Both the position numbers and the translations under genes were made by a program. Of a DNA stretch of 64,000 bases, positions 35,301-47,300 are shown piece after piece. The stretch is from Caenorhabditis elegans. Taxonomy: Eukaryota > Nematoda > Chromadorea > Rhabditida > Rhabditidae. The notes beneath the pieces are model-generated. The model did not search any database. It saw only the letters and a list, made by a program, of their open reading frames with translations, and was not told the origin of the DNA. Every line of letters starts with the position of its first letter. Position 1 is the first letter of the stretch. The stretch spans positions 1,364,001 to 1,428,000 of the forward strand of contig NC_003283.11 in NCBI RefSeq assembly GCF_000002985.6, written 5' to 3'.

Positions 35301-38300
35301 CAAGAATTCTGAAAAATAGAAAAAATCATAAAAGTTGCGAAAAGAATAATAAAAATTTTAATTTATTGGAATGGTTGGACACATTAATTGAGCTGAAAGA
35401 AAAAAAAATCCCAGAAAAAAATTTTCGTCGATAGTTATTTAATATTTTGCAAAAAAATAGCTAAACTTAAACAATATTTTTCCCTAATTTCATTACATAC
35501 ATTGCTTAAAATTTTGAAATAAATCAGTCAACCTAGATTCATCACGTGACAAAAAATGAGAGGAGAAGCACAGAGAGGTGATTACCCTCCGGATAATGTG
35601 TGTTTGGATGTCGTTTCCCTCGGATTTGTTTGAAAGTGTTTCAAGAGACTCGAGGCTTTTAATTCAAAATAAAAAACTTGAAAATTGGGAAATGAAATAG
35701 CAAAATCAATAAGGCAAGTTTGTGAGGTGAATTTTTCCAATTTTTATGATAGAAAAATGATAGACCGATTAGCTTTTGTTATTAATCCATAATGTGTTGT
35801 ATTGAAAAGTTCAAAAAATAATCCATTTACAAAGATTAAAGGGAGCTCAGCAAAAAACATTAAAACCTTGTTGAAAATCCCAAAGCATCTACCTGCAAAA
35901 TCAGTTTTGTTGCACCATCTTATTAAATAAACACTATAAAAAAGGAACTGACACAGTCCTAGTATTCAGAATAGAGAAGGAAAGTCCAAAGAATAGCGAA
36001 AAAACCATGAAATTTTGATACAATAATGAATTGATTCTTTTTTGAATTGGGTCATTTAAGCCACTTTCTAAATTTTCTAGAAATTTCGCATACTTTGCAT
36101 TTAATTTTTCATTCACATTTTATAAACCAAGATGAGTAAACTAAAAATTCAAGTTTCCAATTTTGCCGAAAAGTTTTCAGCAAAAAAAAATTATTCAGTT
36201 TTTTTAAAAGCTCTACATTTTAAAATATGAGAAAAATTAAACTATAGTGTTGCAAGAAGAGAAAAGCAGAAAAAAAATGTTCGAAGATTGAGTTAGTCTC
36301 TCAAAAATTTATGAAAAATTTAGTGTTTTTCCAAATGCACTTGATGAGATTTTTCCGCGCTTTTTTATATTTTTGCTAGATTTATGACATAAAGCTTGGA
36401 ATTCAGGAAATGAGCAAAAAAGATCAAGGTCTCAAAGCGCTCTTTTTCACGAAATTTGATATAATACACCTAGCTATCTTGCATTTTCACATTTTTTTGC
36501 AAAATCAATCAGAAGTGAGAAAAAATTTGGAAAATAGGGGAAAAGTCTTAATAGTAGTAAAGAAAGAAGTTCGGATGAATAAAAAATTAGGATTTTCACT
36601 TATAATTCAATGAGGAAGGGTTCTGGCCTTCCTCATTGAATTTTTTTGCGCTCCATTGACAATCGCCCGCCGGACAACGCGTGGGAAAGTCGTGTACTCC
36701 ACACGAACAAATGCAGTTAGTTTTACAACTAAAACCGAGCCGCGACGCGACACGCAACGCGCCGTAAATCTACCCCAGACATGGCCGAGCCAAAATGGCC
36801 TAGTTCGCAAACTCTTCCATTTCAATTTATGAGGGAAGCCAGAAATCCGTGAGCACAGTAAAATATTTCCAAAAAATTTACTTTTGATCAAAACTATTTA
36901 CATTAAAACGATATCAAGATAAATGGAAAAAAAAGTCTCTGGAGAGTGATTTTATTGGAGAAAACAGAAATTTGGTTTTTACTGGTTTTACTGGAAGCAA
37001 ATAACAAGGATGTAATAGTAATGGCAGTAGTTACGACCACTAGATGTAACTGATATGAGAGGATTGATTTAAAACTTTGAGAAGAGAAAAGAAAAACATG
37101 ACAAAGGATACGTGGAAAAAGTTTGTGAAACTGGAATTATTGAATTCCTAAAAATAAGCATGAGAACTTGGTATTTATAGGCCAACTTATTTATATCTAA
37201 GTACAAATTACTTTGATCAAGAAGAAAAATAAGGAGAATTTTGAGATAAATACATATGTATATACTTTAGACATTTCAAAAATATAATACTTCAAATCAG
37301 AAACGTATAATTTTATTTTATAACAGGCCTCCGGAGTCCGGACAACTACTAGACCGCTGAGTTAAAACAATGCGGGACAGAGAACACATCGAGCACATGA
37401 ACTACAGTAGTTAGGATCTTGTTTATATATTCTAGCGGAACAACCGATCTTGTGGATTACATGCATGATAATCCCTTCCAAAACCGACGGTTATGAATAT
37501 TAGAAAACATTTTCCAGAACTGCAGTAATTTTTATTTTGAGAACAGAACACAGATCGAGACAACCTACGAATTCCCCATTAAAAATGTTTTATGTTGTAG
37601 TAGAAAAATTTATTAAAGTTGGAGTAGCGAAATCTGGGACATATTTTTAAATGACTCCACATTTTCCCCTGATTCCGAATATCTTTGTGAAAAAATTCAA
37701 AAAAATTTCCCTTTTTCAAATTTGAGCCTGAAATCGCGATTTTCATTTGCGTCCCCATGAGATTTTTCAAATGCGCTCCGAAATAAATTGTCCTTGGAGC
37801 GCTTTTGCCTCATTTAATTTTCTCCATATATTTTCATTTTATTCGTTTTTTTTTGAGAAATATATTATTTCGTGTCAGTTAAAAAAAGAGTTTTGTGTAA
37901 AAAAAACTGACTACAATTTTGGAAAATTTCGAAGTTTCCCATATCAATGTTTTAAAATTGGAAATAGTTTTAGTAGTTTTTTTCTCAAAAATATATTCTT
38001 TCGTGTCAGTGCAAACGCGCTACAACGATAATTTATTTCAGCGCGCATTTGTAACATCATGGGGGCGCGATTTCAAATTTCTGAATTTTTTCACTTACAA
38101 GGAAAGGAAGTCAATCTAGTATCGGACTTCAAATCGAGACGTGTGTCATTTGAAAGCTTATGTTTAAACTAGATCACCACAAAAATTTCTTTCAGATGGC
38201 GCTTTCAGGGGTTCAGAGTTGAGTTCCGCCGCTGAAATTTTTGTGGTGATCTAGTCTAAACATAAGCTTTCAAATGACACACGTCTCGATTTGAAGTCCG

Positions 38301-41300
38301 ATACTAGATTGACTTCCTTTCCTTGTTAGGTATTCGGAATCAGGGGCAAATTTGTGGTCATTTTTAAACATTTCCCAGATTTCGGTACTCCATCTCAAAA
38401 CATATTCAACATTGTTCACGAATCTTTAATCAGAGTTCTCAAAAACTCAAGAAGATATAACTTTAGCAAAAAATCTCAAAATCTAACATATTTTGTTGTT
38501 GTAGCAGCGGGAAATTAGTTTTTATTTATTTATCACTCTTTGTTGCATATTTTAGTTTGTTATTATTGAACAGGTAAATTTTAGATACCATTTACCCGGC
38601 CCCAAAATGCCGACTTCATTTAACCATAATTTCAGACTTACGTTGAGGCGATGGCTGGAGACGTGCACGGCGAGCTCCTGGTAGATGTTTCGAAATTTCG
38701 ATCCATCCAAGGCGGCGAGCATCCGTTTCTGCTGAGCACCCTCGCCCGGTACGATCCATTCATTTCTGGAAAAAAAGTGATTGATTACAAATTCGTAGAT
38801 TTTCCTAAACAAGATAAACTGAATAATCGAAGAAACGACACGTGTCAGTTTTCAGTAGTTTAGTCAATCACAATGAGATGCGTACGTCCGTTTTTTTTTA
38901 TTTTAAAAATTTTTTCAAAGAAAACATATGGAATTTTTTTTGTTGGAAAGAGTGTGATGGAAGAAAACAGAACACATAGACAAGTGCACAACAATGCACA
39001 CATTTCATTTCAGAGAGACACTTTCTTTTTTCATATTTTTGATGTCACTTCACTTTATGACAAAATTTACGAGACAGCTAACAAACTTCCTTGAGGGTCC
39101 GGTTGGGACAAAAATTGAGAAAAGGGGCTTACTTTTTTCCCTATGGTCCCAAAATGACCGAATATCACTGTCAAAAAGTGGCAATTACTCAGTTTTTGCC
39201 ACTCATAATTTTGGAAGTCGACCGAAATTTTTTTTTTCTACTTTTATTATATTGTAATTTTGTTTTAATTATTTGAATTTAAACATTGTAGGGGTCGGAA
39301 CATGCGACATTGCTTTGGATTTTCCGAAAACTCACATTTTTCAAAATTTTAGCAATTTGCCAAAACTTTGACTGGAAATTATGAAAAATCTAAACATTTT
39401 CTGAGTGTTATATTATCGATTGTTATAGATTATTATAAATTTACCAGCCGCTGACCGCGCCTACGGCGCGGGCAACGACTGGCACCATTAAAAGTATTTG
39501 ACACACATACACTTTCAGAATTTTCTCGATTTTTCTAGAAAGTTCTGGAACATTTCAGACTTTTCCCAATTTTTCTAGAAAGTTCTGGAACATTCCAGAC
39601 TTTTCCCAATTTCTCTAGAATGTTCTGGAACATTCCAGAATTTTCTCGATTTTTCTAGAAAGTTCTGAACATTCCAGACTTTTCCCAATTTTTCTAGAGA
39701 GTTCTGGAACTTTCCAGACTTTTCCCAATTTTTCTAGAAAGTTCTGGAACATTCCAGAATTTTCTCGATTTTTCTAGAAAGTTCTGGAACATCCCAGACT
39801 TTTCCCAATTTTTCTAGAAAGTTCTGGAACATTCCAGACTTTTTTCCAGATTTTCCAAAATACAAAATTTTGGGTCTTACCACGATGGGTCTCACCACGA
39901 TGGGTCTCACCACGATGGGTCTCACCACGACGGGTCTCACCACGATGGGTCTCACCACGATGGGTCTCACCACGATGGGTCTCACCACGATGGGTCTCAC
40001 CACGATGGGTCTCACCACGATGGGTCTCACCACGATGGGTCTCACCTCGATGGGTCTCACCACGATGGGTTTCACCACGACGGGTCTCACCACGGTGGGT
40101 CTCGCTACGATGGGTCTCACCACGATGGGTCTCGCCACGATGGGTCTCACCACGATGGGTCTCACCACGATGGGTCTCGCCACGATGGGTCTCACCACGA
40201 TGGGTCTCGCCACGAAGATCTCGCAGCAACATTTTTTTAAATTTTCCAGAAGGTTCTAGAACAATCCAGAATTTTTTCAGAATTTTCCAGAAGGTTCTGT
40301 AACATTCTAGAATTTTCGAGAAATTCCCAGAAGGTTCTGGAACATTTCAAAATTTTGCCGAAGTTTCCAATTTCCCTTCCCAAGACGGAAAGTCAATTTT
40401 TCCCAAACTACAGTAATCCTATAGTACTCCTACAGTACCTCTACAGTACTACTACAGTACCCCGACCATATCCCCCTACTAACCCCAAACCTATATCTCT
40501 TCAAAAGACTAAAACACAATTTTTCATAAACTACAGTAATCCTACCGTACTCCTACAGTACTCCTACAGTACTACTACAGTACCCCGACCATATCCCACT
40601 AATAACTCCAAACCTATATCTCTTCAAAAGACAAAAACTCAATTTTTCCTAAATTACAGTAATCCTATAGTACTCCTACAGTACCTCTACAGTACTACTA
40701 CAGTACCCCGACCACATCTCACTAATAGCTCCAAACCTATATCCCTCCAACAGCCGAAAACGCCTTGCCTTTGTAAGCTATGACGTCACTTCTTAACAAA
40801 CGGAAACTATTTTTTTATATATAGGTAATGATTTTGAAAAAAATTCCCACCTTAAAGGAACACTACAAACTCTAGATTTTGGTCTAGAAAAATCAATTTT
40901 CAGAAGGAAAGTTGCGATTTTGTTACCAAATAAATGACATGCTAATGTGAAAATGCTCTAACTGATAAGAATAAAGAAAAAGTGTATAGTTTTGCAAAAA
41001 TGGAATGATTTTCATGGAAAAAAACCTGACTACAATTTTGGAAAATTTCGAAAATTCCCATATCAATGTTTCGGAAAAAAAATTGGAATTATTTTTAGTA
41101 TTTTTTTCGAATTCAATCGATTTTTAAAAATTGATCAGGCTGCCCCATCACTCCACTACACACGAAAGGCGGGTAGATATTTTTTGAAAATTTGTGATTC
41201 CTTTCAAATAACTGTTTTTCAATTTTAGCGTCGATTTTTGTCAAATTGTTTTATCATTTTTCGAATAACTTTTTCATGTTAATCTATAAAATTGAAAATT

Positions 41301-44300
41301 TCACCGAAATTTCAAAAATTTAGCAAGTTAAGTGAAGAAATTTTTTTTGTAAAATTTTGTATAACTTTTCAAATAATTTTTTGTATTTATTGACATTATT
41401 TGTTTTTTTTAATGGCGTTTTGATTCTATTTCTTGACTTAACTTGCTACATTTTTAAAATTTCGGTGAATTTTTATAATTTTTATTAAAAAACAAAGATA
41501 AATCAATTTGACAAAAATCGACTTGAAATAAAATTATTCAAAATGCGCGTTACAAATTTTCAAAAAACATTTTCCCGCCATTTGTGGGCAGTGGAGCGAT
41601 GGGACAGCCTGACACCACGTTTTTTTTTTCAAAATTTCCAAAATTGTGGACATTTTGTATGCTCGAAAAAGGAAGCAAATCTGGTATACTTTTAACATAA
41701 AATTGTCTGATACTAAAGGCTTTTTAAGGTACAAAACAATTATAGCGACCGACATTTGGTGGGTCAGAGTTTTTTTTTTTGATTTGAAAGTATCAAAAGT
41801 AAAAGGAGAATGGCTGAAAAAAATTAATTTGAGAATGCCAAAAAAATTGATGAGCTTAAAATTTGTCACAAGCACTAAAAAATCTAAATGTTAGTTCTTA
41901 GAAATTTTATGAATATTCAAAAAAATATATTTGTGAAAACTTTTCAATCAAATTTAAAGAGACCATCAAAGTTTTTGTAACTGAAAATTCCCTTTTTGTG
42001 ACTTTCAAGTCAACTTTTAGCATGATCGCTTTTCACATGACCCTCTTAGGAACATTAAAAAGGATAAGAAAACGATGATGAATTGACGATGCCGCGAAAC
42101 CGCGAAGAGGCGACTAATGAGCTAAGCGGCACAGCTTGAGCAGGCACAACGAGAGAAGGGGAAGGCGAAAAGAGTGTGAGCCCCCAGTGCCTTCAAGCAC
42201 AAAATATATAAGAATGCCTCTCAAAACTTGACGCCCCTAATGATATGTTAGACGAGCCCGAAAGCGAAGAAATGTATGCGTGGAGGGAGGCGCGTGAGCA
42301 GCAAAAACTTTTTTTTGGACGAGATGGAGATAAACTTTCGTTTTTTTTTTTGATGTGGTGACTAAATTTGTTTTTATTGGAATGTTATGGCTGAGATGTG
42401 ATTTATTGCAACGTCCGGGTTGCAGATCAATCGAAAATTTGAAAAATCCCGTGTCTAGCAGGGCTGTGCGTCTTTTTTTTTTGACGAACGCACGAAACTG
42501 TTTATCTTAAACATGATAATCCAACTTTTCCGACTAAAATTAATGTAAAATGTAGAAAAATATTAGTTCTATCCGAGAATAATATTTATTTTTGTTGCAA
42601 AGCTTCAAAAATTCTCAAATAGTGTCTGCCGTTTTTACGGCACATTTTTGGCAAAGGGCAAGTTTCAGGCACTATTTGAGGCCTTTGTTAAAACTTTTTA
42701 ACAAAAATAATTACTATTTTCAGACAGAACAAACCTTTTTCTACATTTCTATGTTTATTTTGGTTTAAAAAGATGGATTATGATGGATGAAATAAGAAGT
42801 TTTGTGCGTTTACCAGAAATTACCGCATAGCCCAGGTATACAAGTATTTAAAAACACTTACTGCTGATGGACAGGGTGGATGCACTCTGCGGCACACTGA
42901 CTTTGATCTCGGGCACCGACGTTGGTACTTCTGAAAGATAAGGATTATATGGTGATTACGTTTGCATTAAAACTATTTATAATCCTGTAGTTAAATATAG
43001 AAAAAAAAAATTTTCTGCAACAAGGATTTTCACACGAAATTATTTTGTCATCGAAGTGCGTAGGAACCTGATTTGCATCCATTTCATGACGTTTGGGATT
43101 ATATTTGGGATATTTAATTCAAAAATATTTATATTTGAACAAAAAAAGTCAAATTACAGCATGGCGGGTTTATAAGCACCTGGTTTGCTAATTCTTCGCC
43201 AATATCGAGACATTTTCGAACAGCTTGTGTTTGAAACCTTTTGAATAATTCGAGACCACTGAAAGCAGATTTTCTAAATATTCATACACAACAAAATAGA
43301 AAATAATAGAGAGGCAATGAAAAAGGAAGGTCAAACGTTTTTTTTTATAACAGAAGCTCGGGTTTCAAAATTGAGATGAGGGATTACTTGAGTTACCAAA
43401 TGATGTGCTACTCCAAAAGTCGAAAAATGAAAAAAATAATGATTTTCCAAGCGGGATTCCGAAAAACACATCGAAACTAAACCACTCTTTGCACCTCTGG
43501 GAAGGTTTCCAAAGGCTTATCCTTACTAAGCATTTCGGGATTATGAAAGAATTTTTAAAGGAAATCATAATGTCAGAATAAATCATACTTGTACGATTTT
43601 GATATAAAAATATTTATATATAGTGTTGACCTGGTTTCTGTTTGCTAAGGCAAATGACTTTTTCCGGCAAATCGGCAAATTGCCGGAATTGAAAATTTCC
43701 GGCAAATTGGCAAACGGGCAAATTGCGGGAATTTAAATTTCCGACAAATCGGAAAATTGCCGGAATTGAAAATTTTCGGCAAATCGGATAATTGCCGGAA
43801 TTGAAATTTTCGACAAATTGGCAAATTTCCAGAATTTAAAATTTTCGGCAAATCGGCAAATCGATACATTGCCGGAATTTAATTTTCCGGCAAATCGACA
43901 ATATTCTGAAATTGAAAACTTCCGGCAAATCGGCAATTTTTCTATGGAAATTTCAAAATTTCAAGTTTAATCCGCAAAATTACACGCATCCCGTAAATGT
44001 TCCAAATCGGCAAACTGGCAACTTGCAAATTTGCCGATTTGCCGAATTTGTCGAAAAAAATTAATTGTCGCCCACCCCTGGATTACATTACGCTCAAAAA
44101 AAGGATGAAAAAGTCAAGTCCAGCTCTGACTGCAGAAAATCACCGGCTACCACAAAATCGTTTGTTTAGATAATCTTCCCATCTCCTCTCAAAAGCATCA
44201 CTATTTAATAAAAAAATTTAAACAATACAAAATTTAGTGCAACCATGTGCTGAGAAGAGGGGGATTTGGAAAATAATGGGATCAAGCTTGCAGGACTCCC

Positions 44301-47300
44301 AGTGAAAGCGTTTATCTGCCAAAATTTAAGCTGTTCTAAGAAAAAGTATTGGGAAAGTTCAAGGCCGCCCTCCAATTAGCTTCGATTCAACTTTCATCTC
44401 CCCTGGTTTTTCAACATTTCCTTCCACCCGATTTTCTTTCTGAAAAGGAGAAGCTGATTTTGAAATCTCCATCTTGCTAATTGCCTTTCTTGAAAATTGA
44501 AAAAAATTTCTTGAATATTCTATGAAAGTGGTGAAAGAAAAAAAAATAAGTAAAAAAAGGCAAACCAACACATGGATGTGCCGGAGGATTAGACAGGATA
44601 ATTTTCAATAGAGGTGAGATAGAAAAGGCATTGAAAAAGATGTAGTGCTAGGATTTTTTAAGCGAGAAAGTCAGAAGGAAGTAGAAGGAAGTTGATACAC
44701 CTGCGATTTTGTTGCGTTATATTCAATTTTTTGGTGTCTCAAAAATTAGATTTTGAACGTCATTTTTCTATGTCACTACAATTTTTTATTAGGTCTCCAA
44801 ATAAGTTCCGGGTCAAAAATCATAACTTTGTTCGCTGTGTATCGATTTTTATGAAACTGTTGGAATTTATGTTATCAACCATGATCTTTCATTTAACAAT
44901 GATCACAAAATTTTTTGACGACCCAAAGTGCTCTAACTCGGAGCCAATTTTTTCAGGCATTTTTCTGATCTCGCTTATTTTCAGCTTTGAATTGAAGTTT
45001 GTGTGCGGATTTTGCTTTGTTTAGAATACGTTATTAGAAAATGACAAAAGTTTGAAAAAAAATCGGTCCAAAAAATTTTTTTTGGTTGTTCGTCAAAAAA
45101 TCTTCAAAAAAATTTTTGTCGAAAATTCTAGATTTTTTTTTACAAAAATGATGTACCCAAGTGTAAACTATTTTTACACATACAAAACATATCAGTTTAG
45201 TTTGCTAAACTAAAATGATAATAGAAAATATAATTTTTTCGGAAAATTTTTGAGTTTTTTGAATATTTCTTGAGATTCAAATTTCAAACTCAAATGTTTG
45301 GTATGTGTAAAAATAGGTTACACTTAGGCACATCATTTTTGTAGCAAAAATCTAGAATTTTCGACAAACATTTTTTAAAAGATTTTTTGACGACCAACCA
45401 AAATATAATTTTTTGGACGGATTTTTTTCTAAACTTTTGTCATTTTCTAATAATGTATTCTTAACAAAGCAAAATCCGCACACAAACCTCAATTCAAAGC
45501 TGAAAAGAAGCGAGATCAGAAAAATGACTGAAAAAATTGGCTCCGAGTTAGAGCACTTTGGGTCGTCAAAAAATTTTGTGATCATTGTTAAATGAAAGAT
45601 CATGGTTGATAACATAAATTCCAACAATTTCATAAAAATCGATACACAGCGAACAAAGTTATGATTTTTGACCCGGAACTTATTTGGAGACCTAATAGAA
45701 ATCTTTTAGATACCCTATGGAAAAATGAGCACATTTTATTCACACAAAAAAATTTAGATTTTTCAAAATTCACTGTGAAAGTTTGGCAAATTGCCAAAAT
45801 TTTGAAAAATATGAGCTTTTGAGGAAATTCGAAGCAATGTCGCGTGTTCCTACCCCTAGAATGTTTCAATACAAATCTTAAAACAAAATTGCAAATGTAA
45901 ATAATTTAGGAAACAATTTTTTTTGCTCGACTTCCACAATTATGAGTAGCAAACACTAAGTAATTGCCACTTTTAAAAGTTAGATTAAAAATTAATAAAA
46001 ATTTTTAAAATTTGTTTGAAAAGTTTTATTTTGATAGTCGATCATTTTGGCACCATAGGAGTTGTTTTTAACACTTTTCCCGCTGGCGCTACTTCACCTT
46101 TAAGCTTATAAACATTCTCAAAAAATATGACTACCGCCGTCCCGCGAAATCACTATCCGAGTAATTTTTTTGTAGTCAAAAAGTAGTAATTTTACAAAAA
46201 TAAGTATAAAGAGCACAAAAAGTGCGACGAGCCAAATGTTTCGATATTAAAAAAAGAGCATATCATTTCCAAATATCCCCCGCAGTTTTGGACAGAAGCC
46301 TTTGGATCCAGACTGACTTTCATTGTATGGCGAGACATTAAAGTGTATTTTTTTTTCAAGGTTATTTTCTAGTCTGTTTAATTCAGTTCCATTTAAAAAA
46401 TTATAATAGAAAATTATTAAACAAAATAAAACAGTGAAATAAAATACAATTTATTGGAACTAATTTTAAGGACCCTATAAACTTGTTAAAAAGGACAATT
46501 TTTATTGAACTTGATTGAAAAAAAAAGATTTTCAGCAAAAAATCACCCTCAAACTTTCAAAATCAATATGGAACACTAAAACATTGAACAAAAATTTTTG
46601 CGGCAAAAAAACCGTTTTTGAAAAATCATCAAGCCTTTAAATCGAACATATTAAAAATCAACTGAAACAAATAGAAATGATGATCCTATAAGGTGTACAA
46701 CATTCAACCCACATTATTAAAATTCAAGTTAAATTCAAATTCAAGTGTTATTTAATAAATTTCTCCCCTAATTTTGATTTTTAATTGAAAAAAATGTTTT
46801 TTTTTTCGATTTTTAACAGAGGAACTACCGGAACAGCCTGATTAGCTAACTATAGGATAGGATTAGGATTAAAGGAATCATTTTCTGTTTATTTTTTGCG
46901 TGTTTTTTGTTGCAACATTATCACGAGATGTGATTTGTGTCACGTCTTCAAAAGTATTCAATTCAACTATAAAACGTCACGTCATTCAGTCAACAATCCT
47001 AATGAAATTGATTCAGCTATTCTTAGATTGCTGGAGTAAGCCACGCTAGTTTAAAAATTACAGACTTTTTTGAAAACACACACTCATTCTATTTTTTGTA
47101 AATTCATGGAATCTGATAAAATTCAGTTCTCACCTAAACACAAAGCTTCTGACACCACTAAGCTCGAAATTATACCCTCGAAAATTTTGAATATAGGTTG
47201 AATTTTTGTTTACTACTGTTTGAATAACTGACACACCACGATTAAAAATGTTTTAATATCTACCTCAAAAATAAGAAATAGAATTAATTCGTCAGGTAAG

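Larger units (their letters stand above)
39444..40831 (-). mobile_element. Helitron-like element carrying heat-shock-element arrays
   Basis: Read on the minus strand, the 3' end has a hairpin CCGCGCC-GTA-GGCGCGG, a short spacer, then CTGG followed by T, as expected of a Helitron CTRR end. The proposed 5' end TCATTACCTATATATAAAA follows an A, so the insertion would lie between A and T. There are no terminal inverted repeats and no target duplication. Cargo is several tandem repeats listed separately and no Rep/helicase ORF, so it is non-autonomous. It sits in the snt-3 intron 38766-42861. The 5' end is the less certain boundary. Confidence 0.6.

Noticed and set aside
39734..40259. Three long ORFs (RGETH, VVRPI and MGLTT repeats)
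   Set aside because: They are the 15-bp minisatellite read in different frames on both strands; there is no independent coding evidence.
44692..45633. Paired 110- and 93-residue ORFs as a duplicated gene
   Set aside because: They are the two arms of one inverted repeat, with no splice sites or start context.
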